This document shows, piece by piece, positions 1 to 8,673 of a stretch of 64,000 bases of DNA. How positions within the stretch are numbered: position 1 is the first letter of the stretch; each line of letters starts with the position of its first letter. The stretch is from Pontibacter aydingkolensis (GTDB lineage Bacteria > Bacteroidota > Bacteroidia > Cytophagales > Hymenobacteraceae), in the NCBI RefSeq assembly GCF_019443125.1, contig NZ_JAHYXK010000014.1, forward strand, positions 1-64,000, in the 5' to 3' direction. The notes beneath the pieces are model-generated. The model was not told the origin of the DNA. It saw only the letters and a list, made by a program, of their open reading frames with translations, and did not search any database. Made by a program: the position numbers and the translations under genes.

Positions 1-1
1 C

Positions 2-94
2 TTCTACAACCGGGAAAGGAGACACTCAGCGCTGGGCTACCTCACACCCTGCCAGTATGAGGAAAGACTATACAAACAAAGAATGGCTGCCTGA
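2..94 (+). CDS. IS3-family transposase, C-terminal end (partial)
   Basis: The reading frame enters from the left edge and stops at TGA 92-94. The last 30 residues include FYNRERRHSALGYLTPCQYE, which is the typical C-terminal end of the IS3-group OrfB integrase (the YNxxRxHSALGYLxPxxYE block after the last catalytic Glu of the DDE domain). The catalytic residues lie outside the window. The right end of the element should fall within a few tens of bases after the stop. A TG...CA style end could be the ...CCGTTGCA at about 113-120, but this cannot be verified without the left end. The element marks the edge of an accessory region. Confidence 0.8.
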   Translation, partial: FYNRERRHSALGYLTPCQYEERLYKQRMAA

Positions 95-588
95 GAAAAA
101 CCCTACAGTAAACCGTTGCAATTTAAAAATTCACTAAGAACACAATGCTTGAAGCCGCTCTTATTGTTTTGGTACCATTTTTCCTGTATTGCCTTTACCT
201 GACTGCAGCGGATATGCGGAACTGATACTCCATATATAGTTTCAAGAGAAACCGTTTGAGAGGCAAGCGGACCAGCAAATAATGACTGGCATTGACTATT
301 AGGACACTTCTCTACATAGAAGAGCATGTCGCTTCATCCTATTCATCTTGTTGTCGGTACTTGGGCTTTTATTCTAAACTTTCATTACCTAAAAGAAGTC
401 AGGGCATTTACCTTGCATTGGTTCTTCTTTGATTATTTATAAAAAACTAGTTTTCAGACTCCAAAAACCTCCATGAATGTAGAATTGGATAATGCTGCAT
501 TGATGACAGGTGCTTAATAATTTCATAGCTCTAATTTTTCCCTTGCAAAGCCATGCAATAAACAAACTATACCAAGAAGCATACAGAA

Positions 589-635
589 GCCGGTATAAGA
601 AGGAAGGCCCTTCTTATACCGGCTGTTCTTTTTTT
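589..635 (+). terminator. Intrinsic terminator hairpin
   Basis: A perfect 14-bp stem (589-602 with 610-623, GCCGGTATAAGAAG) with a 7-nt loop is followed by a T-rich run at 628-635. It has textbook Rho-independent form, yet there is no recognisable gene immediately upstream on the plus strand. It may be the terminator of a lost gene or insulate the kinase operon from the IS element. Confidence 0.7.
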
Positions 636-685
636 GATCACCACCACCCTTGTGGTATACTGTATGAATGTCTAGCTCTGAGTTT

Positions 686-711
686 GCAGAGAGGGTGAAG
701 GCCCTCTCTGC
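686..711. repeat. 10-bp inverted repeat
   Basis: GCAGAGAGGG at 686-695 pairs perfectly with CCCTCTCTGC at 702-711 across a 6-nt loop. No T-run follows, so it is not a standard terminator. Role unknown. Confidence 0.45.
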
Positions 712-1170
712 GGTGGGGTGGAAGCTCTTCTGTACCTGAGGCTAATTGCTTGGCAGCCTCTCTGCCTTTGTCCCCTTGGACCTGAGAGCGACTACTTCCC
801 CATAAACGTGCCCAGACAGCGCGGCATACGATTTCTGATGGTATCCTTACCACATCCTAAACTCTGCTCTCTGGTGAATGGCATGAATCAGGAGCCAGCA
901 GAGAAAAGGGCAGATACACATCAATTCATAACAGAGGGTGAAGGCAACGTGCGAGCAAGGAGATCAGGGGTTGCCCTGGAACGGGGCAGGAACTTTAATC
1001 ACTAATTTAACAGTATTGGAATAATTGCATAGCCAACACACAAAGAAATCAGAAAAAACACCTGTTTTGCTTGTGTGTCAACTTATTATATTCATATATT
1101 TACAATCAATTATTTTTAACCACCCCCGAGACGACAAGATTTGCAATGTTGGCCAACTAAACTTTAGAGG

Positions 1171-4080
1171 ATGAAACCGGAGCGAAGCCTGATTGATTTT
1201 GAGAAGATAGTAATGAACTCCCCGGATGTTTTTGGGACCATAGATGAAGATGGCTTTATTCTGTATGTGAGCGAGGCGTGCAGAAATGTCCTGGGCTATG
1301 AGCGGGAGGAACTGGAAGGGAGGAACTTTGCGGAGTTTCTGCACTCAGACGACCTGGCCAGCACCCACCAGGCTATTCAGGAGGCACTTAAGAGTGGCAC
1401 TAAAGCTAGCTTGGAGAACCGCTACATCCACCGGCAGGGGCATGCGGTGCCTATGCACTGGATGGGAGTCTGGTCAGAAGGAGACGGGTTCCTGTACTGC
1501 GTGGGTCGTGATGTGACGGAGCAGAAAGCCCTCCAGAATAGGCTGGAGGAAAGAGAGCAGCGCTACAAGGCTTTGTTTGACAACAGCCCTGAAATTGTTT
1601 TTGTTGAAAACAGGGAAGGGCTTGTCACTGAGACTAACCTGCGCTTCCTTAAAGCCTTCGGAAAAAGTGAGGAGCAAGTAATCGGATCACCTGTTTCCTG
1701 CTTTCTGTCTCCCGACACGGCTGCTCTCAACACAAGGTACCTGGAGCAGGCGCTGCTGGGAAACCCCACGAGGTTTGACCTGGAGCTTGAGCTTGAAGGG
1801 GAGGTAAGGATCTACGACACGTCAAAGCACCCTATCATCGTCAGGAATGAAGTGGTCGGTGCTCACACAGTGGTAACGGACATCACCCCTCTGGTAGAAT
1901 CCTATGAGACCATCCAACGGCAGGCAAAAAGGCTGAACACTATTCTGGAGAGTATCACCGATGCCTTTTGCACCATAGACAGGGACTGGAAGTATACCTA
2001 CGTCAACAGTGAATTCGAGCAACTGACGCATTTTAAGAGAGAGAATGTGTTGGGTAAATCCTTATTTGCCTTATATCCGAGTGAAGGTAATCCGGAGTTC
2101 TTCAGGAACTACAGGCAGGCAATGGAGACAGGAAATCCTGTACATTTCGATGCCTACTCCCCTGAACATGGGAAATGGTTCGATGTCAAAGTTTTCCCAT
2201 CGAAAGAAGGGCTCTCTGTTTACTTCAGTGACATCACAGACAAAGTTAAGGCACAGCAAGAAGTAAAGAGGCTTTCGCTGGTAGCAAGCACCACCACAAA
2301 TGGTGTCGTTATTATGGGGATGGACCGCAGGATAGAGTGGGTGAACGAAGGCTTCACCGAAATGACAGGTTTCCACTTGGAGGAGTCAGTGGGGAAGAGA
2401 CCGATCGAGTTGCTTGGGCACGCCCAGACAGACATTTCCACATTGGCTTCCGTGAATGAGAAGATGAACAGTGGCCAGCCTGCCGCCTTTGAGGTGTTAA
2501 ATAAGACAAAAACCGGAAAAGACTTGTGGTTGTCTATTAAAGAGAACCCAATATTTGGGGAGGATGGGAGTTTAGTAAACATTGTCAGTGTGCAAACTGA
2601 TATTACAAACTTAAAGAGGTATCAGCAGGAGCTTGAAGTGCTCTCCCTGGTGGCAAGTAAAACAACACATGGGGTTGTCATCACAGGTGCAGACGGGTTG
2701 ACGGAGTGGGTGAACGAGGGCTTTACAAGGCTCACCGGTTACTCACCCTCCGAGATGGCAGGCAATAAGCCCGGCGCGCTTCTGCAGGGGCCCGAAACGG
2801 ACGAAGAGACGATTGTGTTCATGCGTGAGATGCTTCTGAAGGCGGTTCCCTTCAACACCAACATCATCAACTACAAAAAGACCGGGGAAAAGGTGTGGTT
2901 CTCTATGGACATCACGCCTGTATGTGGTGATTCAGGCCAGGTTGTAAGATTTATTGCCATCCAAAAGGACATCACTGAAAGGAAAAAAATACAGCAGGAA
3001 CTGGAAAAACTCTCGCTGGTGGCAAGCAAGACCAACAACAGCGTGCTCATAGCCGACAGAGGCTGGCGGATTGAGTGGGTGAACGAGGGATTCACAAAAC
3101 TGACAGGCTACACCCTGCCAGAGGCCACAGGCAAAACCCCGTCTAAGCTGCTGCACCATCACAGCAAGGGGAACAAGGCATTTGAGGTGCTGAAAGAAAA
3201 GCTTCTGAAGGGAGAATCAATCTCTTTTGAGGAACTCATCCAGAAGAAAACCGGGGAGGAAGCATGGGTGAGTGTGGACATAACAGCTATTCTTGATGAG
3301 AAGGAGGAGCCGTCAAGGTTTATAGAGGTACACACGGATATAACACTACTGAAGGAAAAGGAGCTGGACCTCTCAAGGCTGACAATGGATCTATACAGGC
3401 AAAACAATGATCTGCAGCAGTTCACTTACATCGTATCACATAACCTCAGGGCACCAGTGGCCAATGCCCTTGGGCTTGCAAATATGCTGACCAGGATCGA
3501 CAAGCGAGCAGACATGTTCGATAAGTCGCTGGCTAACCTGCAGGAGAGCATTGTCCGGCTCGACACGGTCATGAAGGACATGAACACTATCCTTAGCATA
3601 CGGGACAGCAAAGGGAATCTGGAGACAGAGCAGGTCAGTATAAAGCTCGTCATACAGCAGGTAGTGTCCTCTTTAAGCACCTCTCTTAAAGATTGCGGTG
3701 GTGTTGTCACGGATAATTTAGCGGAGGAGCTTTGCGTCAGCGCTAACAAAGCCTATCTCTACAGCATATTCTATAACCTGCTGTCAAACGCCATCAAGTA
3801 CAGATCCGAGGAACGTACCCTTGCTGTGTCCATTAAGTGCTTCAGCAGTTCTGATAAAGGAATGCTCCTCTCTTTTGCTGACAATGGGTTAGGCTTTGAC
3901 CTGCAAAAGGCCAGGGAGAGCGTCTTTAAGCTCTACAAGCGCTTCCACACTGATAAGAAAGGCAGGGGAATAGGTCTGTACCTTGTCAGAACACACCTGG
4001 AGGCAATAGGCGGCCATGTGGAGGTGACAAGCCAGGTGGGGACAGGTACTAAGTTTCTGATTTATTTACCCAAGGTGTAG
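1171..4080 (+). CDS. Hybrid multi-PAS sensor histidine kinase (six PAS domains)
   Basis: A soluble 969-residue sensor kinase with no membrane segment. By eye it has six PAS/PAC units at about 10-120, 130-243, 255-362, 368-485, 490-607 and 613-730. These are followed by a HisKA dimerisation helix with phospho-acceptor H757 (YIVSHNLRAPVAN) and a HATPase domain with N-box NLLSNAIKY (about 869), ADNGLGF (about 903) and GRGIGLYLV (about 931). PAS4, 5 and 6 share near-identical openings (LSLVAS..T...V, then EWVNEGFT..TG), so they arose by tandem duplication. Each duplicated unit has a PAC end of the form D-I-T. The response regulator starts 1 nt after the stop, so the two are co-translated and almost certainly partners. 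Ligands of the PAS domains cannot be read from sequence. Confidence 0.93.
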   Translation: MKPERSLIDFEKIVMNSPDVFGTIDEDGFILYVSEACRNVLGYEREELEGRNFAEFLHSDDLASTHQAIQEALKSGTKASLENRYIHRQGHAVPMHWMGVWSEGDGFLYCVGRDVTEQKALQNRLEEREQRYKALFDNSPEIVFVENREGLVTETNLRFLKAFGKSEEQVIGSPVSCFLSPDTAALNTRYLEQALLGNPTRFDLELELEGEVRIYDTSKHPIIVRNEVVGAHTVVTDITPLVESYETIQRQAKRLNTILESITDAFCTIDRDWKYTYVNSEFEQLTHFKRENVLGKSLFALYPSEGNPEFFRNYRQAMETGNPVHFDAYSPEHGKWFDVKVFPSKEGLSVYFSDITDKVKAQQEVKRLSLVASTTTNGVVIMGMDRRIEWVNEGFTEMTGFHLEESVGKRPIELLGHAQTDISTLASVNEKMNSGQPAAFEVLNKTKTGKDLWLSIKENPIFGEDGSLVNIVSVQTDITNLKRYQQELEVLSLVASKTTHGVVITGADGLTEWVNEGFTRLTGYSPSEMAGNKPGALLQGPETDEETIVFMREMLLKAVPFNTNIINYKKTGEKVWFSMDITPVCGDSGQVVRFIAIQKDITERKKIQQELEKLSLVASKTNNSVLIADRGWRIEWVNEGFTKLTGYTLPEATGKTPSKLLHHHSKGNKAFEVLKEKLLKGESISFEELIQKKTGEEAWVSVDITAILDEKEEPSRFIEVHTDITLLKEKELDLSRLTMDLYRQNNDLQQFTYIVSHNLRAPVANALGLANMLTRIDKRADMFDKSLANLQESIVRLDTVMKDMNTILSIRDSKGNLETEQVSIKLVIQQVVSSLSTSLKDCGGVVTDNLAEELCVSANKAYLYSIFYNLLSNAIKYRSEERTLAVSIKCFSSSDKGMLLSFADNGLGFDLQKARESVFKLYKRFHTDKKGRGIGLYLVRTHLEAIGGHVEVTSQVGTGTKFLIYLPKV

Positions 4081-4081
4081 T

Positions 4082-4495
4082 ATGAGGATTTTTCTCATTG
4101 ACGATGATAGGCTGAGCATATTCCTGACAGAGAGCATGCTGGCCTTAGAAGGCTTTACACATGAAACTAAATCTTTTTTATCTGCTGCAGAGGCCCTGGA
4201 GGCCTTGGGTTCAGGGGGAGACGATGCTGTCCCTGATCTGATCTTTCTGGATTTGAACATGCCTGTCATGGACGGTTGGGGCTTTCTGGACGCACTGGCG
4301 GCGGCTCAGCTCAACTCAAAGATAAAGGCAAAGTGCAGCATCTACATTCTTACTTCTTCCCTTGATCTGGCAGACACTTTGAAAACAGAGAGATATCCGC
4401 TTGTATCGGGCCTCATACACAAGCCTATCAAGAGCGAAGAGATTAAATTTATCTTTTCACAACACCCCTTACTGGATCAAAGTTTTACTCAGTAG
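4082..4495 (+). CDS. Single-domain response regulator (CheY/Rcp1-like)
   Basis: A 137-residue receiver domain with no output domain. The acidic pocket is DDD at residues 7-9, the phospho-acceptor is D57 (DLIFLDLNMPVMDGWGF), T91 (LTSS) is the switch hydroxyl and K114 (HKPI) is the conserved Lys. The start ATG lies 1 nt after the kinase stop, so it is translationally coupled to the multi-PAS kinase. Single-domain receivers of this type accept phosphate from phytochrome-like and PAS kinases and signal by protein-protein contact; the target is unknown. The GAF gene follows 29 nt downstream. Confidence 0.92.
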   Translation: MRIFLIDDDRLSIFLTESMLALEGFTHETKSFLSAAEALEALGSGGDDAVPDLIFLDLNMPVMDGWGFLDALAAAQLNSKIKAKCSIYILTSSLDLADTLKTERYPLVSGLIHKPIKSEEIKFIFSQHPLLDQSFTQ

Positions 4496-4524
4496 CACAC
4501 AAAACTAGTAGCACCATTTTACTT

Positions 4525-5088
4525 ATGGAAAATTTACTAAAGACTTCACCCATCTTAGAGAAAGAAGAGCGTCGGCTAAGAAGGCTGGTCGGCTACAAAA
4601 GTCTGGATGAATATGAAACAACAGGCACATTCCAGCATGTGGTGAGTATGGCGGCGCATGTTTTCAATGTGCCGATAGCGGTTGTGAACTTTGTTGACAG
4701 GGAAGTCACTAAGGTAAACTCCAGCGTAGGCATGGACGGAGTCTGCGAACTTGCCAGGGGAGTAACCCTATGCTCTCAGGCAATCCTCAAAGACGAGGTG
4801 ACTGTGTTTGAGAACGCAAAGCAGGAGCCGTGCCTGTTTTCCAACCCCTTTGTCCATGATGATTTCGGCCTCCAGTTCTACGCGGGCGCTCCGCTGAGAA
4901 CATCGGATGGCTTCAACATAGGGGTCGTTGGCATTGGGGACACTAAGCCAAGGGAATTCTCTTCTGAGGATAAGACATTACTGGAAGGACTGGCTGCCGT
5001 TGTCATGGAAGAGCTGGAGGAGAAAAGAAACAAGATTGCCAGGCAACCGGGCGTTGGAGAACACCAAAGCATTCACATCCAGCGGTAA
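4525..5088 (+). CDS. GAF domain protein
   Basis: 187 residues consisting mostly of one GAF domain (about 30-170), with the hallmark blocks VPIAVVNFVDREVTKVNS, CSQAI, VFENA, FYAGAPLRT and GVVGIGDTKPREFS. Proteins of this form are free-standing cytoplasmic sensors or regulatory subunits that bind small ligands or interact with kinases. No catalytic output is visible. It is third in the kinase-receiver operon and is followed by a terminator hairpin, so it probably acts in the same signalling route. Ligand unknown. The last ~15 residues are low in recognisable structure. Confidence 0.85.
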   Translation: MENLLKTSPILEKEERRLRRLVGYKSLDEYETTGTFQHVVSMAAHVFNVPIAVVNFVDREVTKVNSSVGMDGVCELARGVTLCSQAILKDEVTVFENAKQEPCLFSNPFVHDDFGLQFYAGAPLRTSDGFNIGVVGIGDTKPREFSSEDKTLLEGLAAVVMEELEEKRNKIARQPGVGEHQSIHIQR

Positions 5089-5442
5089 CCGTTTTAACAC
5101 CTCATCGCAAGTCATGCATGAAACATAGAAAGAGGGCGAAACTGACTAGGTATCCCTTCTTTCTATGTTTTATTACTCGGAAATACCCTTAACCCTACAC
5201 AGTGCTGCTCCTCAAAACAGCAGCAGCATAATAAAGCGGCATAGCGGCGGATTATCGACGGCACTGACTGCTTTTAATTTACTTAAACTGTCAGATTAGA
5301 TCTTGACTATCTCAATTGACACTTAAGTGAGTCCAATGCCGGGACGTTATTAATGTAAAGCACTCCCTATTTCGACTTGGGCCATCGCTTGGTTGCCTGC
5401 AACTAATGGACAAAAGAGTTGTCAAGTTAATCTTCTACCCAG
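5089..5442. other. Intergenic region with a terminator
   Basis: Between the convergent GAF gene and the DUF3050 gene. It contains the terminator hairpin at 5121-5170. Nothing else could be supported. Confidence 0.5.
5121..5170. terminator. Terminator-like hairpin after the kinase operon
   Basis: AAACATAGAAAGAGGG (5121-5136) pairs with 5154-5170 with a single bulged base and a 17-nt loop; TTTTATTA-like sequence follows. It lies 32 nt after the GAF stop and probably ends the kinase-receiver-GAF transcript. Confidence 0.6.
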
Positions 5443-6249
5443 CTATTTATTGTGTTCGGGCTTTCCTTTTTGAATCAAATCGTCGATTGCATCCCAAAGT
5501 GATATCCTCTTCTCCAAGGACTGCTTTGCTATGACCAATGCCTCATCCCATTTCAAGTCGTCATTTTCGCACAGCTCTGAAATCATCTCAAGTGAAAGAG
5601 GCCCGTGTTCATCTCCATCTAGCGCTACATGACGTTCAAGATAGTGTATCAGTTTGCCATAGGGTTTGCTTTCCGACTTCGAGTTTCCAAGGATTGCTAT
5701 AAACATGTCTGGAATGACATCCTCCCGCCCGAACGTGAATGCAGAAGCGACAAGGTGTGTTTGCCCTGTCTCAATGATTGAAAATGTGAACTTCACAAAA
5801 TCAGCTACCCTTTTATCAACGCTGATTTCACTCAGTGAGTACTCAACGGAGCACCCTGACGCTATAAGCTTTAGGAAGTCGTTTATTTTACCGGTGTTTG
5901 CACCTGCCTGTGACATTGCGTCCAAATACATCTCAAAGTGGCTTTTCGGTTCTCCCAGCTCATTGATGTCACTTTCCTCTCCAAGAACAATCTCATTGAT
6001 AAATCTTGACAGCCTTGTTTTTTTTGACGGCATCCAGGGGATTTGAACGCTTGTGAGGTCTGCTTGAAGGCTCTTCAACAGTGACATAAAGTCCCAGACG
6101 GCAAATACATGGCCTTCCATGAAGGTTTTGATGTCATCTATGTTTTTCAGGCTCCCATAAAGCTTGTGGGTCCGCAATTCGTTTCTTAACCCAGAGATTT
6201 CGTGTTCTATGCGCTGTATCCTATTCATCCTGTTTTTGCTTTTATGCAA
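5443..6249 (-). CDS. DUF3050 family protein (heme-oxygenase-like fold)
   Basis: 268 residues matching the DUF3050 family. The diagnostic blocks are [17 protein letters not shown] (43-59), [11 protein letters not shown] (84-94), HFEMYLDAM (104-112), [13 protein letters not shown] (171-183) and [15 protein letters not shown] (203-217). Conserved E45, H47, E86, H104, E176, H207, E214 and H215 look like a metal-binding set, as in heme-oxygenase-like diiron proteins; that assignment is inference from fold-family knowledge. Natural substrates are unknown to me. The start is uncertain: Met1 or Met8 ([11 protein letters not shown]) are both plausible. It is a stand-alone gene in the accessory segment. 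Confidence 0.85.
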   Translation of the reverse strand: MHKSKNRMNRIQRIEHEISGLRNELRTHKLYGSLKNIDDIKTFMEGHVFAVWDFMSLLKSLQADLTSVQIPWMPSKKTRLSRFINEIVLGEESDINELGEPKSHFEMYLDAMSQAGANTGKINDFLKLIASGCSVEYSLSEISVDKRVADFVKFTFSIIETGQTHLVASAFTFGREDVIPDMFIAILGNSKSESKPYGKLIHYLERHVALDGDEHGPLSLEMISELCENDDLKWDEALVIAKQSLEKRISLWDAIDDLIQKGKPEHNK

Positions 6250-7090
6250 TGTCAGCTTTCCGCCACCCGCAGAAGGCAGTTTAAGCGACTAATCAGCCTA
6301 GCCAGCACGGCCGGTTATGTTTCTTTCCTTGTTTTACAAAGTATGGGAGAGGCGCTGTCAGCTACAGGCTTCCACATTCCAATTGCATCAAGGTCTTCCC
6401 GCAGACTCCCACCCCCAGTCGCTTCTGTTTATATAAGCAGGCAAGGTAATATTTTTTTCAATCTTTTGCTGCCCGTAGTGAAAAGCACAGTCTACAGGGT
6501 AAAGAAAAAACGCAGACCACTTTCCTTTGGGAGTCCGTACCACCACGCTTTTAAAACAGCTGGGAAAGAAAGTGTACAACTCCTCCACCGGTGCAGCCAG
6601 GCACAGCATCACGCTCAACACTTCTCTGAGGAGTGGCGTGTAGAATAGGTGCGATTTTTTGTCCTAACCCGAAATGAAAGTTGCAGCTACCTTGCCGGAA
6701 TTCAAAAAAAGCAGAACATACGTTTTCGAAGGGGCTATCGAAGGGCAGGCAGCATCAAAACCTTTCCCTGAGACAGAAGAGATGGATCAGCTGTGGCTCC
6801 ACCGGCTTCTGAGTCGCCAAGGCTCAGGCGTGCCAAATAAAGGCTTCCATGAAAAGGAAAGCAGCATGAAAACATTATGCTGGACCATGGAACCCATACC
6901 ATTGCTACAGGAACTGATGACAGGTTACTAATCCATGTGGGGACAACTAAACCACACCTCTCCTACTGCCATATACTCCATCAGTAGAGCCAAATTCCTT
7001 TGGAGAATGTTTGATAATTCACTACTTCGGCCTACTGAGTAAACAGCAAAAAGCGGCTTATTTATCAAAACAAGCTACTTTTTATTTTCC

Positions 7091-7120
7091 AGAGTAACAG
7101 AAAATATTTTCTGTTACTCT
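7091..7120. repeat. 30-nt perfect palindrome
   Basis: AGAGTAACAGAAAAT is followed directly by its reverse complement, giving 15-bp arms with no spacer. This form suits a dimeric-protein operator or a cruciform better than a terminator, since a hairpin would need to lose central pairs to form a loop and CCCC rather than T follows. It is 245 nt upstream of chrA. Confidence 0.6.
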
Positions 7121-7256
7121 CCCCGTTTTCCCAAAATCTTCTGCTCCCCTACTTTGTATTAAGACAGGATAAGAAGAAATCCCCATCATATTTCCTATAG
7201 TTAGAGTGTGGCTGGTTTTGTTTCTAGTAAACTCATCTTGATTTTAGATTTAGCGC

Positions 7257-7300
7257 TGGATGAAAGGGATGACGGTATAGGCACCGCCGAACGTTAACAG
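7257..7300 (-). pseudogene. Inverted chrA fragment (remnant or regulatory copy)
   Basis: Read on the minus strand, these 44 nt match chrA positions 8094-8137 at 42 of 44 bases. In frame they encode LLTFGGAYTVIPFIQ, the signature of the second CHR domain, then R and a TAA stop. A TAA also lies in frame five codons upstream. It is therefore a fragment, not a gene. It may be a relic of a second chrA copy or a local inverted duplication. Confidence 0.75.
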
Positions 7301-7364
7301 TACAGGACCGTATTAGCATTGGCATAGCTCTCGCACTGCCTCTACACTAACTTAACCTAAGCAA

Positions 7365-8582
7365 ATGCAGGAACCAACTGGCACTACAGTTCTGCACCAA
7401 ACAAAGATTCAGATCTTCCTCCGTTTCCTGAGGTTCGGCTTTCTCGCTTGGGGAGGCCCCGTGGCCCAGATAGCCATGCTGAAGCGGGAACTGGTGGAAG
7501 AGGAAGCGTGGGTGTCCAAAGAGCGGTTTAACCGGGTGCTGGCCGTTTACCAGGTGCTGCCTGGCCCGGAGGCACATGAGCTGTGCGTCTATTTCGGGAT
7601 GGTCGCGGGCGGGAGACTGGGCGGCTTCCTGGCGGGCTTCGGGTTCATGCTTCCCGGCTTTATCCTGATGCTGCTGCTCACGTGGCTTTACACCACCATA
7701 GGGATAGACACTCCGGCGCTCAAAGCTATTTTCATCGGGTTTCAGGCCGCTGTTATTGCGCTTATCTTCGCGGCTGTCCACCGGATCGGTAAGCATGCGC
7801 TGGTAAACAAAAGACTGTTTGCAATTGCAGCAGCTGCCTTTGTAGCCTACTTCTGCGGAGTTGGCTTTTTTGTTGTACTGCCCATTGCCGGACTCGCTTA
7901 CGTGTTCTGGATGAAGGAGAAAACAGCCTATGTGGCCCTATGCGCGGCTGCCCTCGCCGCGGCCTGTGTGCTACTTTTCAATCCAGAGGTGCTGCAACTC
8001 CAAAATACTGCAGTAGCCCCGGAAGCCTATTCACCCGCAAACGCTGGCAACCAGTCGCCACTTGCAGTTTTCTGGTCAGGGCTGAAAGCCGGGCTGCTAA
8101 CGTTCGGCGGTGCCTATACCGTCATCCCCTTCATCCAACAGGACGCTGTCATCAACAACGGCTGGCTCACCAACAGGCAGTTCCTGGACGGAATTGCACT
8201 TTCCGGCATACTTCCCGCTCCGCTTATCATCTTCTCCACGTTTGTAGGATACTTCGGGGCCGGATGGTCAGGCACCCTTATCATGACCTTTGCCATCTTC
8301 CTGCCGGCTTTCTCCTTTACGCTCGTTGGCCATAGCCTGATGGAGAAAGTGATCGATAACAAGGCTTTGCACAGCTTCTTGGACGGCGTGACGGCCGGCG
8401 TGATAGGACTAATCGCAATGACGGCATTGCAGCTCTTCAGAGCAACTATCACAGACTGGTTCACCCTGTTGGTGTTTGTCTTGTCCATGCTGGTGCTCTA
8501 CCGCATTAAGTCCAAGTTTACGGTGGTATTCGTGATATTGGGCGCCGGGCTAATCGGGTTTTCCCGGTACCTGATAGGCTAA
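7365..8582 (+). CDS. chrA: Chromate transporter ChrA (CHR family, two-domain)
   Basis: 405 residues, the usual length of long-chain CHR proteins. Two homologous halves are visible: FLRFGFLAWGGPVAQIAMLKRELVEEEAW at about 18-49 and LLTFGGAYTVIPFIQQDAVINNGWLT in the second half, each followed by strings of hydrophobic helices (about 10-12 in total). The family exports chromate across the inner membrane in chromate-resistant bacteria, driven by the proton gradient. The second CHR signature is the segment copied in inverted form upstream at 7257-7300. No ChrB regulator is visible nearby. The DUF1259 gene follows after 91 nt and probably belongs to the same transcript. Confidence 0.92.
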   Translation: MQEPTGTTVLHQTKIQIFLRFLRFGFLAWGGPVAQIAMLKRELVEEEAWVSKERFNRVLAVYQVLPGPEAHELCVYFGMVAGGRLGGFLAGFGFMLPGFILMLLLTWLYTTIGIDTPALKAIFIGFQAAVIALIFAAVHRIGKHALVNKRLFAIAAAAFVAYFCGVGFFVVLPIAGLAYVFWMKEKTAYVALCAAALAAACVLLFNPEVLQLQNTAVAPEAYSPANAGNQSPLAVFWSGLKAGLLTFGGAYTVIPFIQQDAVINNGWLTNRQFLDGIALSGILPAPLIIFSTFVGYFGAGWSGTLIMTFAIFLPAFSFTLVGHSLMEKVIDNKALHSFLDGVTAGVIGLIAMTALQLFRATITDWFTLLVFVLSMLVLYRIKSKFTVVFVILGAGLIGFSRYLIG

Positions 8583-8673
8583 AAAGAAGTGGCCTTCGAA
8601 CATGGACAACAATCCCATTGATCCGTATTTTTCTAAACAAACGTTTCATGTACAGCCATAAAACACTTTAGGT

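Larger units (their letters stand above)
95..1170. other. Long intergenic stretch with two hairpins, no convincing gene
   Basis: About 1.1 kb between the transposase tail and the multi-PAS kinase. Short open frames exist on both strands but none has recognisable motifs. Two clear hairpins lie at 589-623 and 686-711. The stretch probably holds decayed mobile-element DNA and the kinase promoter, but I cannot identify either. Confidence 0.5.
6250..7364. other. Long intergenic stretch upstream of chrA
   Basis: About 1.1 kb with only small open frames lacking recognisable motifs. It contains a 30-nt perfect palindrome (7091-7120) and a 44-nt inverted copy of a chrA segment (7257-7300). The promoter of chrA must lie here but was not located. 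Confidence 0.5.

Noticed and set aside
103..327. Minus-strand 74-residue open frame after the transposase
   Set aside because: It has several Cys but no family motif and overlaps the expected right end of the IS element. Not enough to call a gene.
6202..6648. Plus-strand 148-residue open frame
   Set aside because: Overlaps the start of the DUF3050 gene on the other strand and has no domain-like pattern; most likely an antisense shadow plus non-coding extension.
6674..6931. Plus-strand 85-residue open frame in the gap before chrA
   Set aside because: No recognisable motif, hydrophobic pattern or neighbour link; length is compatible with chance in a GC-moderate region.
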